DNA of 54,810 nucleotides from Opitutus sp. (GTDB taxonomy: Bacteria > Verrucomicrobiota > Verrucomicrobiia > Opitutales > Opitutaceae), in NCBI GenBank assembly GCA_013821985.1, contig PNJQ01000015.1:1-54810 (forward strand). Reading direction: 5' to 3'. Of the stretch, positions 18,088-27,247 are shown piece after piece. Position 1 is the stretch's first letter. Each line of letters opens with the position of its first letter. Both the position numbers and the translations under genes were made by a program. A model generated the notes under the pieces. The model searched no databases. It saw only the letters and a program-made list of their open reading frames with translations, and had not been told where the DNA came from.

Positions 18088-18237
18088 TCAGGAGAGAACT
18101 TCGAGGCCGTCCCACCGCTGCTGCGCGTCGAGTTCGGGCGCAAGATCGGGCAACTGGTCGATGGCGACATACGTCCGCCAAACCCGCTGGGCGAGCCAGA
18201 GGGCGAAGGACAGGGCGGAAATGGCGACGGCGACCAT
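18088..18237 (-). CDS. Small hypothetical membrane protein, 49 aa
   Basis: A short reading frame on the complement starting MVAVAISALSFALWLAQRVWRTYVAI and ending DGLEVLS. The first 16 or so residues form one hydrophobic helix, followed by a basic and then an acidic tail, the usual layout of a single-pass inner-membrane miniprotein. Codons end almost always in G or C, like real genes here. It lies convergent to the SGNH hydrolase gene with 16 nt between stops. I do not recognise a family, and a frame this short could still be spurious. Confidence 0.45.
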   Translation of the reverse strand: MVAVAISALSFALWLAQRVWRTYVAIDQLPDLAPELDAQQRWDGLEVLS

Positions 18238-18356
18238 GGCGGCAGCCTACCCGAATCCGGCGCAGTCAACCATTGGTCCTTCGCCCCATACACGGGCCCG
18301 GGCAACGGAGGGTTGGCCGATTGAATCATTTTGGCGGCTGAGGCGTCCAAGCAGCA

Positions 18357-18722
18357 ATGAAGCAAGATGTGTTCACCGTTCTCGTCGCCGATGACCAGCG
18401 GGAGGTGATCGCGCTCATCTCCGGCTGGCTGCGCGAAACCGGGCATGTGCCCCTCGCGGCGACGTCCGGCCGGGAGGCGGTCGCGCTGTTGCGGGCGCTC
18501 AAAGTCGATGCCCTCGTGACGGATCTGGTGATGCCGAACGGAAGCGGACTGGATCTGATCTTCGACGCCCGCGCGCACTTTCCCGAGCTGCGCATCGTGG
18601 CGATTTCGGGGGCGCATCAAGGCGAGGCGGCGCAGGCGGCCGGCGCCGATCGCTGGTTGCGGAAGCCGCTTTTTCGAGACGATCTGCTCGCGGCGCTTCG
18701 CCCGCCGCGAGCGTTGTCCTGA
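18357..18722 (+). CDS. Single-domain response regulator (CheY-like receiver)
   Basis: A 121-aa receiver without output domain. The acidic pair lies at D12-D13 (VLVADDQRE), the acceptor at D56 (ALVTDLVMPNGSG), and the Lys at 103 (WLRKPLF). It resembles the receiver at 12875-13294 in layout (SGREA, DxxMPxGxGL, RIxAISG), suggesting paralogs. It is monocistronic here: a 119-nt gap precedes it and a convergent permease gene follows 19 nt after its stop. The partner kinase is unknown. Confidence 0.88.
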   Translation: MKQDVFTVLVADDQREVIALISGWLRETGHVPLAATSGREAVALLRALKVDALVTDLVMPNGSGLDLIFDARAHFPELRIVAISGAHQGEAAQAAGADRWLRKPLFRDDLLAALRPPRALS

Positions 18723-18741
18723 GATTGGCGGTGCCGGGGAG

Positions 18742-21219
18742 CTACTCGTCGCGCAAAGCGATCAGCGGATCGATCTTCGCGGCGCGTCGGGCGGGCAGGT
18801 AGCTGGCGAGCAGCGCGACGGCGATGAGCACCAACGCGACGGCGGAATACACCACGGGGTCGGTGGGTTTCACCGCGAAGAGCAACGACGTCATCGACCG
18901 GCTGACAAAAAATGCGCCGACCAGGCCGATGGCGACGCCGAGGCCGCTTTTCCAGAGTCCTTGTTTCAAAACCATGACGACGATCTGGCCATGCGACGCA
19001 CCGATGGCGGAGCGCACGCCGATTTCGCGGGTGCGTTGCGACACGTCATAGGAAAGGACGCCATAGATGCCGAGGGCCGAGAGGAAGAGCGCCAGCCCGG
19101 CGAATGCAGCCAGCAGCATCATCACGGCGCGGCGGTTGTCGAACGAGCCGCCGATCGCCTGCTCGAGGGTGCCGGTGTCGTAGAGGGCGATGGCGGGATC
19201 GATCGCGCGCACTTTTTCGCGCAAGGCCGAGATGGCGTCGCCGGTCGAGCGCGTGGTGCGGAGGAACAGCGTCATGCCCGCGGGCCGGCCGCCCTGCAGC
19301 ACTTGGTAAATGAACGGATTGCCGCTCTTCTCCTCGACGCCGTTGTGCGGCACGTCTTTCACGACGCCGATGATGACGGGCCAGTCCTCGTCCTTTTGCG
19401 GACGCGGTCCAAAGGCGAAGCGACCGCCGAGTGCAGAGCGACCGGGGAAATAGCGCTTGGCAAAACTTTCATCGACGACGAACTGCCGGAGATTCGGCGC
19501 CATGTCGGCCTCGGTGTAGAAGCGGCCTTCGAGCAGCTGGATGCCCAGCGTTTCAAAATAGCCCGGCGTCATGATGATCCGGAATGCGCCGGGTTGGGGA
19601 GAGCCCGGCGGCAGCGTGTCGCGTTCGAGCGTGAAGGCATTGATCGGCAACCCGCCCTGGAACGGCGTGGCAGAGGCGAGCGTCACGGACGTGACGCCGG
19701 GAATTTCGCGCATGGCCGTGAGCAGGCGTTCGCGCAGGCTGTTCGCCGCCTCGTCGCTGGCGCGGTGGGCGCGCGGCAACGCAACGCGCCCGGTGACGAC
19801 GCCCTCGGGCTTGAGACCGATGTCAACCTTGAGCGCCTGGGCGAAACTTTGCACGAGGAGTCCGGCGCCCGTGAGGAGCATCAGCGCGATCGCGACCTGC
19901 GCGATGACGAGGAAGCTGCTCAAAGCGCGCACGCCGCGCCCGGACGATGCACCGCGCGAACTGCGCTGGATGACTTCCGCGAGATTGGTGCGCAGCGTAT
20001 GGAAGACGGGGATGAGCCCGATCAGCAGGCCCACCACGATGGCGAGCGCGATCGCGAAACCCAGCACGCGCCAGTCGAGCGAGGCCGGCAGCGATTGCGG
20101 AAGCATTTTGGCCAGATAGGAATTTGTGACCTTCAACGCGCCCCACGCGAGGCCGAGTCCGAGGGCAGCGCCCAGCAGGGTGAGCAGCAGACTCTCGAGC
20201 ATGAGTTGGCGCGCGATCGTGCCCCGGCTCGCGCCGAGCGCGGAGCGGATGGCGAGTTCGGATTGGCGGGCGTTCGAGCGCACGAGCAGGAGATTGGCGA
20301 CATTGACGCAGCCGATCAGCAGCACGAAGGCCACGCCGCCCTGGAGGAGCAACAGGGTGGGGCGAACCGGGGCGACGCGCTGCTCCTGCACGCCGCCGAC
20401 GTTCATCGTCATGCCGGAACGCTCGGCGAATTGTTTCACCTGCGGCGGGCCACCATCGACGTAGCGTTTTTCGAGCGTCTTGGCCTCGGCGTCCGCCTGG
20501 CCGACGGTCACGCCGGGTTTCAGTCGGGCGAAGAGCTGGATGCCGACGCCGTAGCGGCCCTGCGGATTTTCCTGCGCCGGCTCCCACGAGAGCGGCATCA
20601 CGAACTTCACGCGGCTGTCGAACGCCTCAAACAGGCGCGGCGCGACGCCGATGATCTTGTAGGTTTCGCCGTCGATGCGCACTTCGCGCCCGAGGACTTC
20701 GGGGCTCTCGCTGTAATTTGTGACCCAGTAGGAGTGCGTGAGCACAATGACCTTGTCCGCGCCGGGCTTGTTTTGCTCCGTGGTGAAGAAGGTCCCGAGC
20801 ACCGGTTGCACGCGCAGGATGCCGAACAGTTCCGCCGTCAGGCGCGCGACGGGAGCGCGGACCGTCTGATCGTTTTCGCCGCCGAGCATCACGTAGGTGA
20901 AATTCCAGAGCGCGAGCTGTTCGTAGGACGAGGCGTTCTTGGAGTAATCGAGATAGAACGGCACGTTGGCGGGCATGCGGTTCAACCCGGCCTTGGCCGC
21001 CGAGGTGTAAAGTTCGACGATGCGGTCCGGCTCGGAGAACGGCATCGGTTTGAGCATCAGTCCATAGACACTGGAGAAAATCGCGGTCGTCGCGCCGATG
21101 CAGAGGGCGAGCGTGAGCAGCGTGACGGCGGCGATGCCTTTGCTTTTCAGGAGGAGGCGGAAGGCGTGGCGCAGATCGCCGAGGGAGCCGGTCAGAAACG
21201 AAACGGGTGAGCTGGACAT
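18742..21219 (-). CDS. MacB/FtsX-type ABC permease with duplicated core
   Basis: An 825-aa inner-membrane protein of the duplicated orphan permease class often found in Acidobacteriota and Verrucomicrobiota. An N-terminal helix (GIAAVTLLTLALCIGATTAIFSSVYGLML) is followed by a periplasmic MacB-like domain (PANVPFYLDYSKNASSYEQLALW, GADKVIVLTHSYW, YKIIGVAP). The first FtsX triplet has GGVAFVLLIGCVNVANLLLVRSNARQSELAIRSALGASRG. A second periplasmic domain and FtsX block follow (SYDVSQRTREIGVRSAIGASHGQIV). It ends with LPARRAAKIDPLIALRDE, the family tail. No ATPase gene is adjacent, so it would use one encoded elsewhere. The role is probably lipoprotein, peptide or drug export. Confidence 0.88.
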   Translation of the reverse strand: MSSSPVSFLTGSLGDLRHAFRLLLKSKGIAAVTLLTLALCIGATTAIFSSVYGLMLKPMPFSEPDRIVELYTSAAKAGLNRMPANVPFYLDYSKNASSYEQLALWNFTYVMLGGENDQTVRAPVARLTAELFGILRVQPVLGTFFTTEQNKPGADKVIVLTHSYWVTNYSESPEVLGREVRIDGETYKIIGVAPRLFEAFDSRVKFVMPLSWEPAQENPQGRYGVGIQLFARLKPGVTVGQADAEAKTLEKRYVDGGPPQVKQFAERSGMTMNVGGVQEQRVAPVRPTLLLLQGGVAFVLLIGCVNVANLLLVRSNARQSELAIRSALGASRGTIARQLMLESLLLTLLGAALGLGLAWGALKVTNSYLAKMLPQSLPASLDWRVLGFAIALAIVVGLLIGLIPVFHTLRTNLAEVIQRSSRGASSGRGVRALSSFLVIAQVAIALMLLTGAGLLVQSFAQALKVDIGLKPEGVVTGRVALPRAHRASDEAANSLRERLLTAMREIPGVTSVTLASATPFQGGLPINAFTLERDTLPPGSPQPGAFRIIMTPGYFETLGIQLLEGRFYTEADMAPNLRQFVVDESFAKRYFPGRSALGGRFAFGPRPQKDEDWPVIIGVVKDVPHNGVEEKSGNPFIYQVLQGGRPAGMTLFLRTTRSTGDAISALREKVRAIDPAIALYDTGTLEQAIGGSFDNRRAVMMLLAAFAGLALFLSALGIYGVLSYDVSQRTREIGVRSAIGASHGQIVVMVLKQGLWKSGLGVAIGLVGAFFVSRSMTSLLFAVKPTDPVVYSAVALVLIAVALLASYLPARRAAKIDPLIALRDE

Positions 21220-21633
21220 GGGAGGGGCGGGCAGGGCGCAAGGCAGCCGCCATCGGCCGCCGGTGCTGCCAAAGGTTCGTGGTTAGGGGTCGCAGTTGTG
21301 AACAGCCAACGTGCTTCAACTACACGGTCGGAACGGTCAAAGTTGCGAGCCATTCCGTTTTTCTTCGGCCATTTTTCACGCGATCTCCGCGGGTTCTTCA
21401 TCTTTCTGCGGTCGGCCTGCTGAAGCGCACGGCTCGGCTGGCAGCGGCGGTCGAGGGTGCCGCGTCCCCTGAGAGTTAATGAGTGATGAGTTTTGCGGGG
21501 TGCCGGCGCCCGGGGCGCCGTGCCGTGGGCGCTCGTTGGGAGGACACCACCCGCATTTGGGCTGGGAACCGCGGCGAGAGTAGGCGAGGTCCCCATGGTG
21601 AAAATCGCGAGCCGGAGCGATGATGAGCGCACC
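21220..21633. other. Intergenic region without a supported gene
   Basis: This 414-nt gap holds the leader of the leftward permease gene and the promoter of the rightward lipoprotein gene. A GC-rich palindromic stretch near 21506-21520 (GGCGCC-CGG-GGCGCC) can form a hairpin but has no T-run, so it is not a convincing terminator. No coding region is convincing. Confidence 0.3.
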
Positions 21634-21753
21634 ATGAAAAAGAAAATCATCGCCCTCCTCATGATCGTCGCCGTCCAGTTCGCCCTGGTGGGCTGCGCCA
21701 ACACCGCGGAGGGCATCAAGCAGGACTACAAGAAGGCTGAGGATAAGATCTGA
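21634..21753 (+). CDS. Entericidin-like small lipoprotein
   Basis: A 39-aa precursor with a basic start (MKKK), a hydrophobic core (IIALLMIVAVQFA) and the lipobox LVGC, giving a lipidated Cys at 21. The mature peptide CANTAEGIKQDYKKAEDKI matches the short EcnA/EcnB pattern of a Cys, NT, G and a charged amphipathic tail. Entericidins are small membrane lipoproteins linked to stationary phase or envelope stress. An upstream in-frame ATG is possible, but the signal peptide fixes the start at 21634. It is a single-gene unit facing the dehydrogenase gene. Confidence 0.8.
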   Translation: MKKKIIALLMIVAVQFALVGCANTAEGIKQDYKKAEDKI

Positions 21754-21790
21754 CGCCCGTTCTCGCGCGCCCGCGCTCGTCCCGCACGCG

Positions 21791-22726
21791 CTACGCCACG
21801 CGGTTCACCGGGCTGCCGGCGAGGAACGCGCGCACGTTGGCCACTGCGCATTGCAGCAGGCGGCGGCGCGCGGCGAAGGACGCCCAGCCGAGGTGCGGCG
21901 TGATGAGGCAGTTGCGCGCGCCGAGGAGCGGATTTTCCGGCGCGGGTGGCTCGCTCGATAAAACGTCGAGTGCCGCGCCGCCGAGCCGGCGCGCATGCAA
22001 GGCCGCCGCCAGCGAGGCCTCGTGGATCAATGCGCCGCGCGCGGTATTGAGCAGCAGCGCGGTCGGCTTGCAGACGTCGAGCGTCTCGCGGTTGATGAGC
22101 TGCTTCGTGGCATCCGTCAGCGGACAATGCAGCGAGATGACATCGCTCTCGCTCAGCATCGCGAGCAACTGCTCGCGGCTGTCGCGGCTGCCGACGGAGC
22201 GCACGCGCAGGCCGAGGGCTTGGGCGATTTCCGCGACGGCATTGCCGATGCGGCCGCGACCAACCAGCCCGAGCGTCAAGCCGTCCAGTTCCATCAGCGG
22301 CGCGGACCAATACGTCCAATCCGGGCTGCGGCACCACTCGCCCGCGCGCACGCCCGCGCTGTGCGCGCCGACGTGATTGGTCAATTCGAGCAGCAGCGCG
22401 ATCGTGTGCTGCGCGACCGAGCGGGTGCCGTAGGCGGGGACGTTCGTCACGACGATGCCGCGGCGCGTCGCGGCGGCGGTATCGACGACGTTATAGCCGG
22501 TCGCCAGCACGCCGACATAGCGCAGGCGCGGCAGCTGGCCCAAGAGCTCGTCAGTGAGCGGGGTTTTGTTCGTGAGGACGATTTCCGCGTCGTGGCACCG
22601 TCGAGCGGATTCGTCCGGCGAGCCGGTGCGGTCGAAGACGGTCAGTTCGCCCAACGCGGCGAGTTCATCCCAGAGAAGATCTCCGGGATTCAGGGCGTGG
22701 CCATCGAGGACGACGATTTGCGGCAT
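21791..22726 (-). CDS. D-2-hydroxyacid dehydrogenase (glycerate/hydroxypyruvate type)
   Basis: A 311-aa cytoplasmic NAD(P)-dependent oxidoreductase interconverting a D-2-hydroxyacid and its keto acid. The start MPQIVVLDGH is preferred because a longer version adds only an unstructured arginine-rich head. The nucleotide-binding loop is LVGRGRIGNAVAE (155-167). The catalytic triad is R230 (LNTARGALI), E259 (LSSEPP) and H278 (TPHLGW). The substrate-side segment VGVLATGYNVVD is typical of glycerate or hydroxypyruvate reductases. No pathway partners are adjacent, so the exact substrate is open. Confidence 0.85.
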   Translation of the reverse strand: MPQIVVLDGHALNPGDLLWDELAALGELTVFDRTGSPDESARRCHDAEIVLTNKTPLTDELLGQLPRLRYVGVLATGYNVVDTAAATRRGIVVTNVPAYGTRSVAQHTIALLLELTNHVGAHSAGVRAGEWCRSPDWTYWSAPLMELDGLTLGLVGRGRIGNAVAEIAQALGLRVRSVGSRDSREQLLAMLSESDVISLHCPLTDATKQLINRETLDVCKPTALLLNTARGALIHEASLAAALHARRLGGAALDVLSSEPPAPENPLLGARNCLITPHLGWASFAARRRLLQCAVANVRAFLAGSPVNRVA

Positions 22727-22879
22727 GGGCAAGCTCTGCGCAAAAATCCGCCGCACGTCACGGCGAGAGTGCGGCAATGCGCCCGGTCAAGCGCCGCGCC
22801 CTGCGGGTGGCTTTCCTGCACGCGGGGCCCCGGCGCGCGGAGAATTTACCTGCCCGCGGAGTCCGCGCTCCGGGAGCCC

Positions 22880-24799
22880 TCACAAATGCTCTTCGTAACG
22901 GATTTCGATTTTGGCGAGGAAGGCCTGCTTTTTCGCGGCACCGTGGAAACGAATGCTGTGCGTGAGTTCGTCGTAGGCCCAACCGTTTTGCGCGTCGGCC
23001 GGGATTTCTTCGCCATCCACGAGCACGCGGATGCTCTTGCGATAGAGCGTCGCGCCGGGCGCGAGCGGCTCGAGGGCGACGGCAACGGTGTCCGCGATGC
23101 GATCGCCCAAGGCGGCGAGCGAGGCGGAGAAGTTCTCCTCGATGTTCAGCACGGTGCCGCCCGTGAGTTCGGCGGCGCGGCGGTGCGAGATGTTGTCCGG
23201 CGAAACGACCGCGTGGATCTCGAGTTTCCCGCGCTTGTTGCCCTTCGCGATGATGAAGGGGCGCAGCACCCAGTAATTGATGTAGCCGTCGAGCGTCTGG
23301 CGCTGTGCCGGGTTGCGCGCGTTGAACTGCGCGAGCAGGTCCGGGAGCTTGCCGCTCTCGATCCAGTCGGCCGTGCGCGCGCCATCCTTGCCTTCGCGCC
23401 AGAGCGCCATGCGCGTTTCCTCCTCGTCCATGAAGAAGACGACGATCGTCGTCGCATCGGGCCGGAGCAGCGCGTGTTGTCCGTTGTGATACCCGGCGAC
23501 GAAATTATAGACGGACGTGAACGCGGTGCGGTTGCTGTTGCCTTTGGTGCCCACCTTCACGAGTTCGGCGAAAACGCTGTCCGGTGTGCGCGGCGTGACC
23601 CACGGGTGTTCCATCGCCGGCAATGTCACCAAGTTGCCGTTGCTGGCGACGCGCTTGGTGACCTGCTTCGGCTGGCCGCGACGGTCGAGCACGGGCTGGC
23701 CGGTGCGATCCAGCTCGGTGCCGCGCACTTCCGTGTAGAATTCCTGGCGGTCGGCCGAGCGGGTCGGATCGACGTTCACGAAATCCGTCGTGAGCACGCC
23801 GATGCGGTAGTCGAGATCGTGGGTGTGGAAGAGTTGGCGAAAGCGACTGAGATTTTCCGCGATGCGGCTCTGGTGCGCGGCCATCGAGGGCGAGTTGTTG
23901 ATGACGAAAACCAAGTCCACCTCGCGGCTGCGGGAGCGATCCACGGCGATGCGCCTCTCCGTGCGCAGCGGCTCGATGGTGACGACCACGGTGTTCTCGA
24001 CGCCGAGGTGGGGATTGTTCTCGTCGTAGGTGTAATAGCGGAAGCGGTCCTCGCCGATGAAGGCCGGGTCCGGCGCGTAGGTGAGCTGGCCTGTTGCGCG
24101 ATCGAGCTTCGCCGTGCCGTGCTGCGGCTTGGCCTTGTCGTCGAGGACGAACGAAATCTTCGGGTCAGCGATCGCCTGGCGCTCCGCCGGCGACATGAAA
24201 TCCGCGTGGCTGGGCAACTTGTCCGCCACGGGCCGGTTAGGGCGGGTGTTGAGGAGGACGTCGCGGACGTTTGGCACGGGCCGCGCGCGCGCGGCGGTGA
24301 CCTGAAATTCATCGAGCACGAGCGGCGCGGGGAGTGTCACGCTGAGGCGAACGGTGTTGCGGAAGACGAGTCCCGTGGTCTCGTTGCGCACGGTGTAAGT
24401 GAACGAGTCGTCGCCCGCGTAGCCTTCGTTGGCGCGGTAGGCGAAATAGCCATGACGCGAGGTTTTGGTTGCGAAAAAATCCTCCTGCTCACCCGCGCCC
24501 GCCAGCCCGACCCGGCCGAACAGCGGCTCGGAGGTGAGGGTGAAGGTCAGCTCTGCCCGCGGGTCATTGCCCGTGATCTCCGCGGCCACCGCAAGCTGCC
24601 CGTGCGCGCTGCCGGCTTCGGCGAGAACATCCATCGGCGTTGCGGAAACAATTTCGTGGTCGGGCGGCTGGCGGGGCGGCGTGGCGGGAGCGCTCTCGTC
24701 GGATCGAGCGGTCGCAGCGAAGGCCGCAAGGACCAGGAGCAACGTGAGCCCAATTATTCTGAACGGCAGCGCAGTGCGGCGGAGTATGCGGGAAGGCAT
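22880..24799 (-). CDS. Exported protein with Ig-like repeats and a VWA-like domain
   Basis: A 639-aa exported protein. A signal peptide (MPSRILRR...IIGLTLLLVLAAFAATARS) is followed by two tandem cadherin/Big-type modules, each with the G-x-F-x-Y/T-Y-x-P pattern (SRHGYFAYRANEGYAGDDSFTYTV; TGQLTYAPDPAFIGEDRFRYYTYD). A von Willebrand A-like domain starts at VDLVFVINNSPSM. The metal site normally begins D-x-S-x-S, but here the first position is Asn (N301-x-S303-x-S305). The VWA strands continue (YRIGVLTTDFV, TIVVFFMDEEETRMALW, GTVLNIEENFSASLAAL). The C-terminus is a beta-rich tail. Probable role: surface adhesion or a binding scaffold. No secretion partner is next to it. Confidence 0.75.
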   Translation of the reverse strand: MPSRILRRTALPFRIIGLTLLLVLAAFAATARSDESAPATPPRQPPDHEIVSATPMDVLAEAGSAHGQLAVAAEITGNDPRAELTFTLTSEPLFGRVGLAGAGEQEDFFATKTSRHGYFAYRANEGYAGDDSFTYTVRNETTGLVFRNTVRLSVTLPAPLVLDEFQVTAARARPVPNVRDVLLNTRPNRPVADKLPSHADFMSPAERQAIADPKISFVLDDKAKPQHGTAKLDRATGQLTYAPDPAFIGEDRFRYYTYDENNPHLGVENTVVVTIEPLRTERRIAVDRSRSREVDLVFVINNSPSMAAHQSRIAENLSRFRQLFHTHDLDYRIGVLTTDFVNVDPTRSADRQEFYTEVRGTELDRTGQPVLDRRGQPKQVTKRVASNGNLVTLPAMEHPWVTPRTPDSVFAELVKVGTKGNSNRTAFTSVYNFVAGYHNGQHALLRPDATTIVVFFMDEEETRMALWREGKDGARTADWIESGKLPDLLAQFNARNPAQRQTLDGYINYWVLRPFIIAKGNKRGKLEIHAVVSPDNISHRRAAELTGGTVLNIEENFSASLAALGDRIADTVAVALEPLAPGATLYRKSIRVLVDGEEIPADAQNGWAYDELTHSIRFHGAAKKQAFLAKIEIRYEEHL

Positions 24800-25284
24800 C
24801 GGGGGGAGGAGGATTGAGTTCTTCTGACATGGACAGCACCGCGCAGTTCGGGAGCCATGGCAATGCGGACTCTCCGGATCGTCGGAACTCCCGGCGCTCC
24901 GGTGTGTCGCCCGAACTTGCCCCGGAGCCAGTGAGCGTGCGTTGGGCGTTTTCCGCCGATTTAGGACCAGCGCAGCGCCAGCTGTGCGCCGGGCCCGTGC
25001 ACGCCCTCGATCAAAATGCCTTCGACGTCGGCGGTATTTGACCGCTGAGCAAATTACAACCGGTCTCGGGCAGCCCTACGAGCGCGGCCCGGCGCGCGGC
25101 TGCGAAGAATCTATAGAACGATACCGCGTGCCGACCACGCCCGCCTGATCGAGGACGAGGAACTGTCGCGGCTGCTGGGGCGGAGGCCGCGCGGCAGACT
25201 TTCACCGGGCTCACTGGCGAGCGGGTCAGGCTCGGTAGTTTGAAGACGTATTGCCGCTGCCCCAGGAAAAAGGTGCTGAGCACA
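24800..25284. other. Gap with possible gene scraps
   Basis: No complete gene is seen here. On the complement, 24961-25044 reads FAQRSNTADVEGILIEGVHG...LALRWS followed by a stop. It looks like the tail of a protein but is closed off by an in-frame TAA just upstream. On the plus strand around 25130-25200 a coding-like piece (RLIEDEELSRLLGRRPRG) has no start. The stretch is best read as decayed sequence. Confidence 0.3.
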
Positions 25285-26433
25285 TCAAAATGGCTGGCCG
25301 CCCGATTTCGTGCCGCACAGGAAAACTTCCAGGCCGAGCTCCGCGGCCAGGGCGGCTTTGGTGTAGAGGGCGAGGTCGGCCTCGGCGGCCGAATGAGCGT
25401 AAGCGACTTGAATGTGGTTGGCCTTGTGGCGGGCCATCATCTGATCGCGCGACACGCCGTAGGTGACCGCGTGCATGATGGGCCACTGCGGGGTCGTCTC
25501 GCGCCAGCGACGCTCGGTTTCGGCGCCGGGTAGCGCAATGACTTTGGCGCGGCCGAGATCCATCTTGAGTTTACCCGTCTCCACGAAGATGCGGCTCCAC
25601 ACGATTTCTCCTGGTTTGGCGATGCCGCGGACGGTGCCGCCACCCAGGCGGAAATACATGGGCGGCTGGCGGTGCGACTCGGTGCCCTTGTAGCCACCGA
25701 TGTGGTGGGCGGGCGGCGCGCTGCCGGAAATGAGAAATACCCAGACATACTCGTCGGTGGTGCCGCTGCGGTCGAAATCGCCCCAGCGCAAATCATGAAG
25801 GGTGTTCTCGACCGGTTGCCCGAGCAGGCGATGCACGCGGTGCGTGAACAGTCCGTCCAATCCGGCGCATTCGTCGACTTCGTTGAAGTGCGGTAGCGGC
25901 TCGCCTTTCCGGCTGGTGCGGCCGGGCGAGTTTTTCACCGGCGGGCGATCCGCATTGTTGAGGATGCCTTCCACCAGATCGGAAGCGGGCAGGAGATCTT
26001 TGAGATCCTGCTGGTATTGGATGCCGATTGGGTCGCAGCCGAACTCGTCGGCGAGGCGCAGCGCGGCGACATACGTGCGACATTGCCAGAGGATCTGGTG
26101 CTCCGTGAGGTCGGTTTCCTCGTTGGGACCGAGGTGAAACTTCATTCCCTTCGCCCGCAGCCAATCGTAGACGGCGCGCGCTTCAGCTTCGCTTCCCTGG
26201 GTCGCCGCGTAATAGAGCGCGGATTGCGCGAGCCGTTCCTTGTAGACGCCGGTCGGGAAAAGCAGCTCGTCGGGAATGATGGCGTTATACATGCCCATGC
26301 AGCCTTCGTCGAAGACGCCCATGATCGCCTTACGGGGGCGCAAATCAGTCGCGAGCTTCGCGGCGGCCCGCGGCGCGCGGGGCGGCACGCTGCAGCGCGC
26401 CGGCGGCTTAACGTGGCGCGTGGGGTGGCGCAC
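25285..26433 (-). pseudogene. Sugar isomerase (L-fucose/arabinose isomerase-like), 5' end missing
   Basis: The complement encodes the C-terminal part of a cytoplasmic sugar isomerase-like protein: GVFDEGCMGMYNAIIPDELL, GIQYQQDLKDLLPASDLVEGILNN, HFNEVDECAGLDGLFTHRV, HANHIQVAYA-type motif (KANHIQVAYA). GTG at 26433 would give 382 aa, shorter than the usual 470 or more. Coding-like sequence continues in frame upstream to about 26690 (ALACFSTGVSSPTHVPFPKH, YSTLWSEDFTDESF) with no ATG before a stop. The N-terminal domain is therefore missing and the gene is probably broken. Use of a non-ATG start for a shortened active protein is less likely. Family assignment is from memory of the motif pattern. 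Confidence 0.55.
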
Positions 26434-26731
26434 GACGCCGGTCTTCAGCCACGTCGCGAGTCCCTGTCGGAACGATTCATCCGTGAAATCCTCGCTCCAC
26501 AGCGTGGAGTAATGTTTGGGAAACGGGACGTGGGTGGGGGAGCTAACGCCGGTGGAAAAGCAGGCCAGCGCTCGCCCGGTGACGTCACGGGCCCGCGGGA
26601 GAAGGAACGGGGCGGTCCGCGGCGAGGGTCGCGCGAGAATTTCTCCGCGCGTTGCGGCCGGACTCGACGAATGATGCGGCGAGCGCGGTTATCTGGCCCA
26701 AGATATTACAGTCCGCGCTGGGCCGGTTCGT

Positions 26732-26887
26732 ATGTCGAAAACAGCGGTCCTCTTCCGCTGGACGAATCGCAACCATGAAGCCCCGCTCGGTTACTCGGAC
26801 GTCCCCAATGCCGACCACGAACTCTGGCACCCGGATTACCTGCTGGCAATCAAAGCGGCGCTAGACCGGATCGAGCGGAGCGGGTGA
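26732..26887 (+). CDS. Hypothetical 51-aa protein, doubtful
   Basis: A short frame beginning MSKTAVLFRWTNRNHEAPLGYS and ending ALDRIERSG. The sequence is balanced and soluble-looking rather than low-complexity, and several codons fit local usage, but there is no Shine-Dalgarno and no family is recognised. It lies in a decayed stretch, so it may be the remnant of a larger gene. Confidence 0.25.
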   Translation: MSKTAVLFRWTNRNHEAPLGYSDVPNADHELWHPDYLLAIKAALDRIERSG

Positions 26888-27247
26888 AGTCTCCGCGCTG
26901 GCCGTCGGCATTGGGACGCGGTGGCGACGCTCGCTGGTCTAAAAGGACGCGAGCGCGATTGTGGACCGCGTCGTCAGTGCTGCTCCGCGCGGGCCTTGCA
27001 CGCCGTTCCACTGATCATAGTGATCCCGTTCTCCGTTTTGCTTCTTAAGGCGAACGCTCTGCGCCACTGCCCCTTATGGGCTGTTATCCACGTTTCGGCC
27101 CGCTAAGGAACGCTGGTATATCCGTTGCAATAACCGTTTCGGAATCATTCAGGATGCGGACCGCGTGCTAGCGCTGATATCCACTCACCGTGGGGATTGT
27201 TTGCCGTAGCGGCAGAGTTAAGCGCGGTTGGGTGATGGGTGCAGTGA
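26888..27247. other. Gene-free spacer
   Basis: This 360-nt spacer precedes the 3' end of the AbiEii gene. It appears less GC-rich than its surroundings in the part around 27000-27180. A small hairpin TGCCG-TAG-CGGCA occurs near 27203-27215, with no T-run. No coding region or tRNA is supported. Confidence 0.3.

Noticed and set aside
18961..21210. Plus-strand 749-codon open frame opposite the permease gene
   Set aside because: Arg/Glu/His-rich shadow of a clear FtsX-type permease.
21501..21526. GC-rich palindrome as a terminator
   Set aside because: The hairpin GGCGCC-CGG-GGCGCC is stable but has no T-run, and the flanking genes do not need a terminator here.
21995..24817. Plus-strand 940-codon open frame across the dehydrogenase and VWA genes
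   Set aside because: It covers two convincing minus-strand genes and the gap between them; no recognisable protein.
26921..27106. 61-codon plus-strand frame in the spacer before AbiEii
   Set aside because: No initiation signal, mixed composition and no family; probably chance.
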